Assembly (NCBI RefSeq): GCF_000312445.1
Contig: NZ_HE997182.1
Span: 432,689 to 496,688, forward strand
Direction: 5' to 3'
Source: Phocaeicola abscessus CCUG 55929
GTDB lineage: Bacteria; Bacteroidota; Bacteroidia; Bacteroidales; Bacteroidaceae
Length of the DNA stretch: 64,000 nucleotides
The position numbers and the translations under genes were made by a program. Every line of letters starts with the position of its first letter. Position 1 is the first letter of the stretch. Below, piece by piece: positions 30,139-39,722 of this stretch. The notes under the pieces are model-generated. The model searched no databases. It was not told the DNA's origin and was given only the letters and a program-made list of their open reading frames with translations.

Positions 30139-30684
30139 ATGAGAAAACTAAAGATAACTGAACTAAACCGAATGACGGTAGACGAATTCAAGAAAGCGAA
30201 GAAATTGCCGTTAGTTGTAATCTTGGACGAAGTACGCAGTTTGTATAATGTGGGTTCCGTTTTTCGCTCATCCGATGCTTTCCGGGTGAGCCGTATTTAT
30301 TTATGCGGCATTACCGCCGTACCTCCTCATCCTGAAATTCATAAGACCGCGTTGGGAGCTGAGGATTCCGTCGACTGGACATATAAGAAGAATACGATGG
30401 ATGCTATCGACGAACTTCGCGAAGAGGGATATCTCATATCGGCTCTCGAACAGACGGCAGAAAGTACGATGCTTGATCGTATTTCGTTGGATAAGCGTAA
30501 GAAGTATGCCGTCGTGTTGGGGAATGAAGTGAAAGGAATACGGCAGGAGGTAGTCGATGCTTGCGATTATGCCATAGAGATTCCTCAGTACGGCACGAAG
30601 CATTCGCTGAACGTGTCTGTGGCGGCAGGGATAGTCCTTTGGGAATATGCCAGGAAACTGTTGACGGTAGAGGGAAACTTATAG
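30139..30684 (+). CDS. SpoU/TrmH-family RNA methyltransferase
   Basis: 181 aa knotted SPOUT methyltransferase. The three motifs are DEVRSLYNVGSVFRSSDAF, the central VVLGNEVKGIRQEV and the C-terminal IPQYGTKHSLNVSVAAGIV. It probably 2'-O-methylates a tRNA or rRNA ribose; the target is not predictable. Start at 30139 (MRKLKIT); the frame upstream to 30097 is AT-rich leader. Its stop overlaps that of the convergent DUF4294 gene by 6 bp. Confidence 0.93.
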   Translation: MRKLKITELNRMTVDEFKKAKKLPLVVILDEVRSLYNVGSVFRSSDAFRVSRIYLCGITAVPPHPEIHKTALGAEDSVDWTYKKNTMDAIDELREEGYLISALEQTAESTMLDRISLDKRKKYAVVLGNEVKGIRQEVVDACDYAIEIPQYGTKHSLNVSVAAGIVLWEYARKLLTVEGNL

Positions 30685-31278
30685 TTGGCCGTTCTCTACT
30701 TGGAGGACGACTCTTTCGATCAGTCGGTCGTCTCCGGAAGGGTCGTACTGTTTCTTCAGGTTGGCTCCGAATATCGATGCGAAAACTTGGTACGACCAGG
30801 CACGTACGGATCCTAAAAAGGCTTTAACTAAATCGTACGAAGAAGAATTCGTTTCACGGTACACTAACTTGATCAATAGTTTTCCTTGCGTCAGGGTTAG
30901 CCTTTTCATTCGCGGCGTATATTCTTTTTTAATGCTTTTCTCTACTCTTTTCAGGTGCTTGTCGCGCTCTTTTTGTGTGGGCAATGTTTGTATGTATTCG
31001 TAGGTTTCGATGACGATTCCTTTTATTTCCTTGGCTATGGGTAATGTTTTTTTGACATCGCGTACCAGTTTGTTGTATTTCGCCTGTGCGCTCTTGCTTC
31101 TGAAGACGATAGGCTTGAATATATAAACGTCGGGTAGTCTTAGAAAAGGAATGGTATCGTTTTTATAGATGGTTGCGGGAACGCGGTACCCTCCTATTTC
31201 GGTAGTCAGTTCCTGTTGTGCAAAAGCCGCTGCGGAAGATAGCAACAAACCAAATACTATAAAGAGTTTTCTTTTCAT
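30679..31278 (-). CDS. DUF4294 exported protein
   Basis: 199 aa from MKRKLFIVFG. A clean signal peptide ends near AFAQ (residue ~18). The mature part begins with a beta-like segment and YKNDTIPFLRLPDVYIF, then a Lys-rich helical region, matching DUF4294, a Bacteroidetes periplasmic family of unknown role. The open frame to 31347 would overlap the divergent gene; the signal peptide fixes the start at 31278. Confidence 0.85.
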   Translation of the reverse strand: MKRKLFIVFGLLLSSAAAFAQQELTTEIGGYRVPATIYKNDTIPFLRLPDVYIFKPIVFRSKSAQAKYNKLVRDVKKTLPIAKEIKGIVIETYEYIQTLPTQKERDKHLKRVEKSIKKEYTPRMKRLTLTQGKLLIKLVYRETNSSSYDLVKAFLGSVRAWSYQVFASIFGANLKKQYDPSGDDRLIERVVLQVENGQL

Positions 31279-31372
31279 GCTGATCATACTGGCACAAAAG
31301 TAGTAAGAAAAGCGATTGTTCGCCCAAGTGATAATTATTTTTAGCATAAAACGCTTAAATATTAATGACCGG

Positions 31373-33415
31373 ATGAGTAAACTGTTTCAAACAGCGCTGA
31401 CGATTTGTTTTTTGATAAGCCTGCCTGTCCGAGGACAGGAAGTGTTGGAAGAACTGGCTCAACAGGCGATGGAAAACGGAGCAGCTCAAAGCGAATCGAT
31501 GTTCGAAGATTTGGCGGATTACTCGGTTTCTCCCTTGAATATCAATCAGGCGACGAGAGAGGAGTTAAAGCGTTTTCCTTTTTTATCCGATGAACTGATC
31601 GAGCGTATCCTCTATTACTTGTACAAATACGGACCGATGTTGACGGATAATGAACTGATGATGGTGGAAGGCATGGACAGGGAAACGGCTGAAAAATTGA
31701 AACCTTTCGTTTGTTTCCGGCAAACGGAAGAGACGCATAAATCGTTGAATCTTAAACAAATATTGAAATACGGAAAGCAGGAGTTGACAGTCCGGGCAGA
31801 TATCCCTTTTTATAATCGGGAAGGATTCAAACTGCATCGTAAGAAGACATTGGAGAAAGATCCGAATAAGCAGTATATCGGTCGTCCCTATCGTCATTAT
31901 CTGCGTTATAGTTTTCGGTATGCCAATCGGATTTATGCGGGACTGACTGCGGAGAACGATGCCGGAGAACCCTTCTTCTCAGGTAAAAACCGGAAGGGCT
32001 ACGATTATTATTCGCCTTATCTTCTCTTGCATGACTTGTGTAAGATAAAAACGTTGGTGATCGGCAATTATCGTTCTAATTACGGATACGGGTTGGTTGT
32101 CAATTCCGATTTCAGTTTAGGTAAGACTGCCTCTTTGAATACGTTGTTTAATAGGAGCACCGGTTTGAAGAAGCACTCTTCCGTCGATGAGTACAATTAT
32201 TTTCAGGGAATAGGGGCAAGCATTCAGTTGTTCAAGCGTTGGACGATCGATGCCTTTTATTCGTTTAGAAAAATGGACGGAAAAGTGGACGGTCTGTGCA
32301 TAACTTCGTTGAAAAGAGACGGATTGCACCGATTGGAGAGAGAGTTTGAAAGGAAAAATACCTATAATAACCGGTTAATAGGCAGTCATTTGAATTATAA
32401 CGGAAAATATGGCGAATTTGGATTGACGGCTGTTCATAACGTTTTGAACAAACGGTTGAAACTAACTTCCCGACCGTATAATAACTACGCTCCTGCAGGC
32501 CGGGATTTTTTTAACATAGGGCTGAATTATAAGTTGTTTGTGAAAGAATTTACCTTGTCGGGCGAAATTGCCGCAGATAAAAAGGGTACGGTTGCAGCTC
32601 TGAACGTGCTGCGTTATTCACCGAATCCGAAAACTCAATTCGTAGTTATGAACAGATATTACGACGCAAAGTATCAAAGCTTGTATGCCCGTTCCGTTTC
32701 CGAAGGAGGAACGGTTCAGAACGAAAATGCTTTTTATATCGGATTGGAGACCAAATTGTTGCGGAAAGTATCGCTGACGGCTTACGGCGATTTCTTTTAC
32801 TTCCCTTGGAAAAAATATTTGGTGAGCAAAGCCGGTACAAAAGGTTTCGACGGACTCTTTCAATTGAATTATTCACCGAGTTATGAACTGAACATGTTCA
32901 TAAGATATAAGTATAAGAAGAAAGACAGAGACGTCGAGATAACCGGGAACAAAAGGCAAACCGTTCCTTTGATTCAACACAGGCTCCGGTATCAGTTGAA
33001 CTGTCGCCCGAATGAACAGTGGACCTTGAAAACGGTTGCCGAATATCATAGGATCGATGGGCGTTATCGGAAAACAAAGCAAGGTTATTTAGTATCGCAA
33101 ACGGCCGATTGTGTTTTCGAACCATTGCCTCTTCGGATCGACTTCTCGGCCGTGTGGTTCGATACGACCGATTACGATACACGTATTTATCTGTATGAGA
33201 AAAGTATACTTTATGCCTTTTCGATGCCTTCTTTCTTCTATAAAGGGATAAAATTCGTATCCAATATCCGGTATGCATTTGCCGACCGGCTGATTATACA
33301 ATTCAAGTACGGCTGGATGCATTATCTGAATAGAAAGACGATAGGCACCGGATTGGACTTGATTAACGGATGTAATAAGCACGATTTATGTGTTCAAGTG
33401 CGATGGAAGTTTTAA
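31373..33415 (+). CDS. Helix-hairpin-helix and outer-membrane barrel protein
   Basis: 680 aa from MSKLFQT. A signal peptide is followed by ComEA-like helix-hairpin-helix repeats (LNINQATREELKRFPFL, then GMDRETAEKLKPF, to residue ~115). A long C-terminal part with alternating aromatic strands follows, typical of a beta-barrel. This architecture recurs in Bacteroidetes without a proven role; DNA handling at the outer membrane is a guess from the HhH part. The start is set by the signal peptide. Confidence 0.82.
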   Translation: MSKLFQTALTICFLISLPVRGQEVLEELAQQAMENGAAQSESMFEDLADYSVSPLNINQATREELKRFPFLSDELIERILYYLYKYGPMLTDNELMMVEGMDRETAEKLKPFVCFRQTEETHKSLNLKQILKYGKQELTVRADIPFYNREGFKLHRKKTLEKDPNKQYIGRPYRHYLRYSFRYANRIYAGLTAENDAGEPFFSGKNRKGYDYYSPYLLLHDLCKIKTLVIGNYRSNYGYGLVVNSDFSLGKTASLNTLFNRSTGLKKHSSVDEYNYFQGIGASIQLFKRWTIDAFYSFRKMDGKVDGLCITSLKRDGLHRLEREFERKNTYNNRLIGSHLNYNGKYGEFGLTAVHNVLNKRLKLTSRPYNNYAPAGRDFFNIGLNYKLFVKEFTLSGEIAADKKGTVAALNVLRYSPNPKTQFVVMNRYYDAKYQSLYARSVSEGGTVQNENAFYIGLETKLLRKVSLTAYGDFFYFPWKKYLVSKAGTKGFDGLFQLNYSPSYELNMFIRYKYKKKDRDVEITGNKRQTVPLIQHRLRYQLNCRPNEQWTLKTVAEYHRIDGRYRKTKQGYLVSQTADCVFEPLPLRIDFSAVWFDTTDYDTRIYLYEKSILYAFSMPSFFYKGIKFVSNIRYAFADRLIIQFKYGWMHYLNRKTIGTGLDLINGCNKHDLCVQVRWKF

Positions 33416-33512
33416 ATAGCCTTGCATGAATGGTTGTATCGTGTCGTTAGGAAAGGAGGTTATGATTTTAGGAATGAAATCGTTATCTTTGCACGATAAA
33501 AGATTCGTGTAT

Positions 33513-34598
33513 ATGATGCATCGTTCGATTCGATATCGTTTGCTCCTCCTGTTGGGAGCGGTTGCGGTGAGTTGCACTTCTTTCGACGAGAAAGTTACGC
33601 TTGCTCTGGATGAGGACATCATTGCTTCGGCAAGAGATTTGCAGGCGGGACCGTTGCCTCTTGTCGACGGTCTGAAGAAGAATGCGAAAGCGCTTTTCGT
33701 ATATAGAGACAGTATCTTGATCGTACTGAATAAAAATGTCGATGATGCCCATGCGATCGAATTGTACGATTTATCCGACTGTCGGACAATAGCCCGGTTG
33801 TACCGCTTCGGAAGCGGAACGGACGGCTTACTCTCTGCCGAGGCGGTGCTGAACGGAAACAGATTGATTGTAAACGATTCCGTCCGCTCGCAGGTAGTCA
33901 CGTTGAACATAGATTCGGTGTTACGTAATCACCGTTATGCCCCCCCTCCTCTTCGTTACGGAAAGATCGGAGCGCCTAAGGCCGTTCCGTTTTACGATGA
34001 TCTGTTGGTAGAGAATCCTGATTTCTTCCATAACAAGGATATGCGCATCCGTCAGGGCGACTTCCGCTTTATCGTGATGAAGCAGGGAGAGAGTTATACA
34101 GCGAACAAGTCGTATAAGTATTACACCAAACATCTGGCCGTAAACGGACAGATCTTGGTCGACGAAGAAAAGGGGCGGGTGCTGTATGGACGTCTGTACG
34201 AGTCGTTGCTCGAGGTGTACGATTCGGACCTTCGCTTGATTCGGTCGGTCTCTGGCCCGATGAATATCGTTCCCAACTATCGTTTCGAAGGAACGGGAGG
34301 TTATTACCGCATCGAGTTCAAACATCCTGTTCCTTATGCCTATCTCAATTGTTGCGCGGATGCCGATTATGTATATCTGGTTTATGCGGGCGGTTATTTG
34401 AAGAAAGAAGCTGCGATGAATAGCTTGTCCCACTGGATTTTGAAGTTCGACTGGGAGGGGAACTTCGTACAGAGTTACCGTGCGGGAATGGCCGTGCTTT
34501 CGCTTTCGAAGAGCGTTCGGGATGCCGATGCTTTTTATGCTGCCGTTTCGGATGAAAACGGTCAGGTGTCTTTGGTAAGACTGGCGGAGAAGGAGTGA
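33513..34598 (+). CDS. BF3164-like beta-propeller lipoprotein
   Basis: 361 aa from the MM at 33513. A lipoprotein signal (LLLLLGAVAVSC) precedes a beta-propeller of the 6-bladed, TolB-like type (BF3164 family), with repeated NxLIVND- and YVYLVYAG-like strands. Probably anchored in the outer or inner membrane facing the periplasm. Function unknown. Its 3' end overlaps the convergent glycosyltransferase gene by 37 bp. Confidence 0.85.
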   Translation: MMHRSIRYRLLLLLGAVAVSCTSFDEKVTLALDEDIIASARDLQAGPLPLVDGLKKNAKALFVYRDSILIVLNKNVDDAHAIELYDLSDCRTIARLYRFGSGTDGLLSAEAVLNGNRLIVNDSVRSQVVTLNIDSVLRNHRYAPPPLRYGKIGAPKAVPFYDDLLVENPDFFHNKDMRIRQGDFRFIVMKQGESYTANKSYKYYTKHLAVNGQILVDEEKGRVLYGRLYESLLEVYDSDLRLIRSVSGPMNIVPNYRFEGTGGYYRIEFKHPVPYAYLNCCADADYVYLVYAGGYLKKEAAMNSLSHWILKFDWEGNFVQSYRAGMAVLSLSKSVRDADAFYAAVSDENGQVSLVRLAEKE

Positions 34599-35719
34599 TC
34601 TTCCTCTTCCTCCGATTTGGGTATGCGGAGGATATCCAAGTAGTAATCGATGTATTCGTCAGCGGCTTTGTCCCAACTGAAGAGCTTTGCGTGGCGTTTG
34701 ATTCTCTCGTTCCATGTTTCTTCGTCTCGGCGGTATTCCGCAAGTCCTTGCCTTACGACAGCCGCCATCGCTTCGGGTTCCAGTGTATCGAAGTAACGGG
34801 AGACTTCGCCACCGATTTCCGGCAATGAGGTGAGGCGGGAGATGAAGGTCGGTTTGCCGAAGCACATGGCCTCGAGTACGGGTAAACCGAAGCCTTCGCT
34901 CAGCGAAGGGAACAAGAAAGCCTCGCAGCGCGCATAAAGGTGGGCTTTTTCTTCCGTCGAAACGAGCCCTTTGAAGAACACGTTCTGCAGTTTATGTTTT
35001 CTGACGATGTCGCATAATTCGCTGATATCTCCTTTTCCTGCCAAGACTAAATTTTGGTCGGGCAGATAACGCATCATTGCTACTAAGAGGTGGGGATTCT
35101 TCTTGCTGTCCAAGCTGGAAAGGTGAAACAGGTAACGGTCGGGAAGCGACATGTCGCAAGACGTTTCTACGGCTTGGAGGTCTGTTACGCCGTTGTAAAC
35201 GATGCGGTACGGTTGCCGGATGTCGAAGTTTGACCGTACGTCTGCGGCCGTGAAGTGGGAAATGAACGACAAGTGCGTGGCTTTGTCGAGGCTTTGCCGT
35301 ATTCTTTTTTTCTTTCGCTCTATTTCTCGAATTTTTAATCCGTTATGCATGAAATTAATATCGTGTACGGTAATGAGCGTGTGGGGGGAATACGTTTCAC
35401 ACAGTTTGGGCAATTGTTGACACCAATGCACGAGTTCCGCTTTGGGGAAAAGCCGCTTTGCCAAGGGGTTGAGCATCGGATATTTGTATAGGATTTCATG
35501 CCGTTTGCCGAAAACCATGTATTCCACGTCGTTGCCGTAGCATCCTTTCTTCTCTTTCGGTACGATGAAACAGAATTGAAGACCGTATTTTTCTTTCAGT
35601 TTGCCCGCACGGTCTGCCAACCTCGTGGCCAGTGCGTTCTCCATTTCTCCCAAGCCTACGTAGGGCTTTCTCGTATCGTAGAGGTAGATGGCTATCCGTC
35701 GTTTGCTTTTCTCTTTCAT
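34562..35719 (-). CDS. GT4-type glycosyltransferase
   Basis: 385 aa GT-B fold glycosyltransferase, family 1/4. The C-terminal donor-binding motif is FPSLSEGFGLPVLEAM, with the Glu-x7-Glu spacing. The N-terminal part has IAIYLYDTRKPYVGLGEM. Probably acts in surface polysaccharide or lipid glycan assembly; donor and acceptor are not predictable. No other polysaccharide genes are adjacent. Confidence 0.92.
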   Translation of the reverse strand: MKEKSKRRIAIYLYDTRKPYVGLGEMENALATRLADRAGKLKEKYGLQFCFIVPKEKKGCYGNDVEYMVFGKRHEILYKYPMLNPLAKRLFPKAELVHWCQQLPKLCETYSPHTLITVHDINFMHNGLKIREIERKKKRIRQSLDKATHLSFISHFTAADVRSNFDIRQPYRIVYNGVTDLQAVETSCDMSLPDRYLFHLSSLDSKKNPHLLVAMMRYLPDQNLVLAGKGDISELCDIVRKHKLQNVFFKGLVSTEEKAHLYARCEAFLFPSLSEGFGLPVLEAMCFGKPTFISRLTSLPEIGGEVSRYFDTLEPEAMAAVVRQGLAEYRRDEETWNERIKRHAKLFSWDKAADEYIDYYLDILRIPKSEEEEDHSFSASLTKDT

Positions 35720-35950
35720 ATCGTTAATGAGACGGTTCAGTTATGCTGTCCTAATTTGATACGTACAAATATAGCGTAATAAAGTGGGAAAAAAGAAGAT
35801 TCGTAAATATTCTGCGTTTTCTTTAGTTTCCTTTGCCTTCGCAAATGGTGGCGTTTATGCGATAGATCTTGCCGTCGACGTTCCTCAACCTAAACGACCA
35901 CGTCTGGAATAGATCCGTTCGGGTCTTTTATCTCACCGATCACGTCCTTT

Positions 35951-36000
35951 AACCTGAACGGATCTATTTTTAACCTCGACGGCAAGGTTCGGAACGTCAA
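35951..36000 (+). repeat. Dispersed intergenic repeat, copy 3
   Basis: A 50-bp unit begins AACCTGAACGGATCTATTTT and ends GGTTCGGAACGTCAA. It differs from the copy at 36037-36086 at four positions and shares its first half with 4-35. The inverted phrase GATCCGTTCGGGTC near 35910 is a partial copy in the other direction. Confidence 0.8.
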
Positions 36001-36036
36001 ATTTTAGGTTATATAACGTCAACGGATAGGTTCTCT

Positions 36037-36086
36037 AACCTGAACGGATCTATTTTTAACCTCAACGGCGGGATTCGGAACGTCAA
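36037..36086 (+). repeat. Dispersed intergenic repeat, copy 4
   Basis: A 50-bp unit nearly identical to 35951-36000. Its second half, with CTCAACGGCGGGATTCGG, matches the inverted copy at 8823-8856. Confidence 0.8.
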
Positions 36087-36309
36087 GATATGCTCCTCAC
36101 ACGCGTTAAAAAGAGTTTGAGATCACGACAGAATAAAATCGCTTCGGTCAAGAAAGAATCTGGATGTCAATTATATGTCGCAATCTTTGGTATATTCTGT
36201 TCTTATCACGATAGTTTTTTCCGAACGCACGGAGATATTCTATCGCTATGGGTGAATGCGGCGTTTCGAGTCTTTATTTTTAATTTATTTCAAATAAATT
36301 GATAAGAAA

Positions 36310-36339
36310 TTGTTTTTTCTTAAAAAATATCTAATTTTG
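36310..36339 (+). promoter_or_regulatory. SusC/SusD operon promoter
   Basis: TTG (36310-36312) and TAATTTTG (36332-36339) are 19 bp apart, an exact Bacteroidetes -33/-7 layout. The predicted start of transcription near 36345 leaves a ~105-nt leader before the ATG at 36451. I see no inverted repeats flanking it that would suggest promoter inversion. Confidence 0.7.
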
Positions 36340-36450
36340 TACTATTAATTTATATTGGGGTAATATTAAAAAATAGAAGTATTGTTCTGGGTTTTTTCGG
36401 ATAAACACCGATTTATGTTTATCTCAATCATAAGTAAAAACTTAAATACT

Positions 36451-36532
36451 ATGTTAAAAATTCTAAAAATGGGGGGGGGGGGTAATTCTCTCTCTTTGTT
36501 GTGGAGGCATTCAGACCTCATTCGCAACGAAT
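36451..36532 (+). other. Phase-variable signal-peptide region with a 12-G tract
   Basis: ATG at 36451 opens MLKILKM, then 12 consecutive G (36471-36482). With 12 G the frame runs to a stop after ~31 codons. With 11 or 14 G it would continue through VILSLCCGGIQTSFA, a good hydrophobic signal-peptide core, into the receptor frame that is open from 36467. The present length therefore looks like the OFF state. A sequencing or assembly error in the homopolymer is the alternative. Confidence 0.8.
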
Positions 36533-39500
36533 GTGATAGGCATTGAAGTCGTCCAGCAGAACGGCACATGCACCGGCACCGTAAAAGACGGATCAGGCGA
36601 AACCGTCATTGGCGCCTCCGTCGTAGTAAAGGGAACCGCCAACGGTACGATTACCGGTATCGATGGCGACTTCTCACTCCAAAATGTTCCGCAGGGAAGC
36701 ATTATCCAAATTTCATTCGTAGGCTACCAGACACAGGAAGTCAGCTGGACGGGAGCTCCGCTGAACATCGTTCTGAAAGAAGACAGTAAGGTGCTGGATG
36801 AGGTGGTCGTGGTAGGATACGGTACGCAGAAGAAAGTCAACGTGACGGGAGCCGTCAGCATGGTTAATGCCGACGCTATCGAAGCACGTCCGGTGGCCAA
36901 CGTATCTCAGGCTCTGCAGGGAGCCATTCCGGGCCTGAACTTGACTACCAGCTCCAATGGCGGCGACCTGAACACCGCGATGCGCATCAACATCCGCGGT
37001 ACGGGTACCATCGGCGATGGCTCTGTGGACAGTCCGCTGATTCTGATCGACGGCATCGAAGGCAATATGAACACGCTGAATCCGAACGACATCGAGTCGG
37101 TCTCCGTATTGAAAGATGCCGCTTCGGCTTCTATCTACGGTTCGAGGGCTGCGTTCGGTGTCATCCTCATCACAACCAAGAGCGGCAAGTCCGGAAAGGT
37201 GAAGGTAAACTATTCGGGCGACATGCGCTTCAGCACCGCCACCCAACTGCCCGATATGGTAGACTCTTATTCCTTTGCCTCCTACTTCAATCGGGCTTCC
37301 GTTAATGCCGGAGGTTCCAACCAATTCGACGATGAAACCATGGAAAGGATACAAAAATTCCTGCGTGGCGAATACACAGACCCCTCCAAACCCGAGTATT
37401 ACGGCACAATAGCCAATCCTAAAAGCGGAAAATGGAAAGGCTATACCGGTTCCTTTGCCAATACCGACTGGTTCAGCGAGTTTTATAAGAAAAACGTTCC
37501 TTCTACCCAGCACAACCTCAGCTTGAGCGGAGGAACGGAAAAGTTCAACTGGTCGGTCAGCGGGAGTGTCCTCAACCAAAACGGTCTCATCCGCCACGGA
37601 CACGACGAGCTGAACCGCTACACCATGAACAGTAAACTTTCGGCCGAGCTGGCTAAGTGGGCACGACTGGAATACTCCACCAAATGGACGCGTACCGATT
37701 TCGAAAAGCCCCAATACCTCACGGGGCTCTTCTTCCACAATATCGCACGTCGTTGGCCTACCTGCCCCGTCAAAGATCCTAACGGGCATTGGTTTAAAGG
37801 TATGGAAATCGCTGAGCTGGAAGACGGCGGTATCTCTCGGGAACACAAAGATCATTTCACCCAGCAGGTGAAATTCACCTTCAACCCGATCACAGGCTGG
37901 AACATCTATGCCGAAGGCGCCATGCGCACCCAAAACGAGAAATTCACCCGAAACCGCATTCCCGTTTACCACTACTATGTGGACAACACACCGTTCCTGC
38001 GCGATAGCGGCTATGGATCAACAACCTCCGTTTCCGCCGAACGCTTCCGGCAGAATTACTACGCGGTCAATATATACACCGACTACGTTCGCAGCTTCGG
38101 CAAACATAACGGTAAGTTACTGGCGGGTGTCAACTACGAACGCTATGATCAGGACAACTTGTGGGGTAGTGGCACCGATTTGACGACTTCGGAGAAACCT
38201 TACTTGAGCCAGGCGCAAAAGGATAAAAAGAATGGCGATTCTTATTGGAATCGTGCTACGGCCGGTTACTTCGGCCGGTTGAATTATGACTACGACGGTA
38301 AATACCTCCTTGAAGCCAATATCCGCTACGACGGTTCTTCACGTTTCGTGGGTGATAAGCGCTGGGCCTGGTTCCCCTCCTTTTCCGTAGGATACAACAT
38401 TGCTCGCGAAGACTTCTTTGAAAAACTGACCGACAACATCAGCCTGCTGAAGCTGCGCACTTCGTGGGGGCAATTGGGTAACACCAGCTCCAGATATGAC
38501 AGCTTTTGGGATTGGTATCCTTTCTATCAGCAGCAGAGCATCTCCTCAGCCAGTGGCGGATGGCTCATCAACGGTGAAAAACCCAATACTGCCTACATTC
38601 CCGGCATCGTTAACAGTAGTATGACTTGGGAAACGGTAGAAACGTGGGACGTCGGTCTGGACTGGGCTGCGTTCAATAACCGCTTGACTGGCTCGTTCGA
38701 TTGGTACAGCCGCACCACCAAAGATATGATCGGCCCTGCTCCGCGACTGGGCTCCGTATTGGGAACCAACGCTCCCAAAACCAACAACTGCGATATGCGT
38801 ACTACCGGTTGGGAACTGGAAATAGGCTGGCGCGACCGGATACGCGACTTTAAGTACGGCGCACGCCTCAATCTTTCCGATGCACGTTCTAAGATTCTGA
38901 GATATCCCAATGAAACAGGAGATATTTACAGTTATTATAACGGCAAATACCTCAACGAAATCTGGGGATACGAAAGTGTCGGCATTGCCAAAACCGATGC
39001 CGAAATGACCGAGTGGCTGAAAAAGAACAAGCCCAATTGGGGCAGCAACTGGGGAGCAGGCGACGTAATGTTCAAGAACCTCGCAGACCGCAAGGATGCC
39101 AGTGGTAAAATCATCGACGAAGGTATTGTGAACAGCGGAAACAATACGTTGGACGACCATGGTGATCTGAAGCGCATCGGTAACTCTACGCCGCGTTATC
39201 GCTTCGGTCTCAATCTGGATGCCGAATGGAAAGGCTTCGACTTTTCCATCTTCTTCCAAGGTGTGTTGAAACGCGACTGGCATTTCGGTTCGGGCGACCC
39301 CTACTTCTGGGGGGCAGTGGGTGATGTGTGGCAAAGCGCTGCCTTTAAAGAACACATGGACTATTGGACACCGGAAAATACGGGAGCTTATTATCCGAAA
39401 CCTTACTTTGGAGAAATCCGGAAGAACCAAGTTACACAGACGCGCTACCTGCAGGATGCTTCTTACATCCGTTGCAAGAATCTCCAGTTCGGGTACTCGC

Positions 39501-39700
39501 TGCCGCAATCCGTTCTCCGTCCCTCCGGTCTGAGCAACTGCCGCATCTATGTATCGTGCGACAATCTGTTCACCCTCACCAGACTCTCCAGCATCTACGA
39601 CCCGGAAGTATTCGGCACTTATGGAAACGAATGGGGAGGATCAGCCAAAACCTACCCGTTGCAAAGAACTGTTTCAGTAGGTGTAAACCTCAGTTTTTAA
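36533..39700 (+). CDS. SusC/RagA-family TonB-dependent transporter (5' end frameshifted by poly-G)
   Basis: 1055 codons counted from the GTG at 36533; the true start is probably the ATG at 36451, out of frame by one G. Domains: a carboxypeptidase-regulatory-like beta-sandwich (GTVKDGSGETVIGASVVVK), a plug with VSQALQGAIPGLNLTTSSNGG and SVLKDAASASIYGSRAAFGV, and a 22-strand barrel ending in the terminal Phe of VNLSF. There is no STN domain. It imports a ligand, probably a glycan or peptide, together with SusD 22 bp downstream. Leu codons are mostly CTG, unlike neighbours, which suggests transfer. Confidence 0.93.
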   Translation: MIGIEVVQQNGTCTGTVKDGSGETVIGASVVVKGTANGTITGIDGDFSLQNVPQGSIIQISFVGYQTQEVSWTGAPLNIVLKEDSKVLDEVVVVGYGTQKKVNVTGAVSMVNADAIEARPVANVSQALQGAIPGLNLTTSSNGGDLNTAMRINIRGTGTIGDGSVDSPLILIDGIEGNMNTLNPNDIESVSVLKDAASASIYGSRAAFGVILITTKSGKSGKVKVNYSGDMRFSTATQLPDMVDSYSFASYFNRASVNAGGSNQFDDETMERIQKFLRGEYTDPSKPEYYGTIANPKSGKWKGYTGSFANTDWFSEFYKKNVPSTQHNLSLSGGTEKFNWSVSGSVLNQNGLIRHGHDELNRYTMNSKLSAELAKWARLEYSTKWTRTDFEKPQYLTGLFFHNIARRWPTCPVKDPNGHWFKGMEIAELEDGGISREHKDHFTQQVKFTFNPITGWNIYAEGAMRTQNEKFTRNRIPVYHYYVDNTPFLRDSGYGSTTSVSAERFRQNYYAVNIYTDYVRSFGKHNGKLLAGVNYERYDQDNLWGSGTDLTTSEKPYLSQAQKDKKNGDSYWNRATAGYFGRLNYDYDGKYLLEANIRYDGSSRFVGDKRWAWFPSFSVGYNIAREDFFEKLTDNISLLKLRTSWGQLGNTSSRYDSFWDWYPFYQQQSISSASGGWLINGEKPNTAYIPGIVNSSMTWETVETWDVGLDWAAFNNRLTGSFDWYSRTTKDMIGPAPRLGSVLGTNAPKTNNCDMRTTGWELEIGWRDRIRDFKYGARLNLSDARSKILRYPNETGDIYSYYNGKYLNEIWGYESVGIAKTDAEMTEWLKKNKPNWGSNWGAGDVMFKNLADRKDASGKIIDEGIVNSGNNTLDDHGDLKRIGNSTPRYRFGLNLDAEWKGFDFSIFFQGVLKRDWHFGSGDPYFWGAVGDVWQSAAFKEHMDYWTPENTGAYYPKPYFGEIRKNQVTQTRYLQDASYIRCKNLQFGYSLPQSVLRPSGLSNCRIYVSCDNLFTLTRLSSIYDPEVFGTYGNEWGGSAKTYPLQRTVSVGVNLSF

Positions 39701-39722
39701 TCATCTAAAGAAAAAAAAACGT

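Larger units (their letters stand above)
35720..36450. other. Intergenic region with dispersed repeats and SusC promoter
   Basis: About 730 bp without a supported gene; the short open frame 36090-36302 has no recognisable product. It holds two 50-bp repeat copies (35951-36000, 36037-36086) and an inverted fragment near 35909-35930. An AT-rich tail carries the SusC promoter. Confidence 0.55.

Noticed and set aside
36090..36302. 70-codon open frame before the SusC promoter
   Set aside because: It begins inside the repeat region and has no known family.
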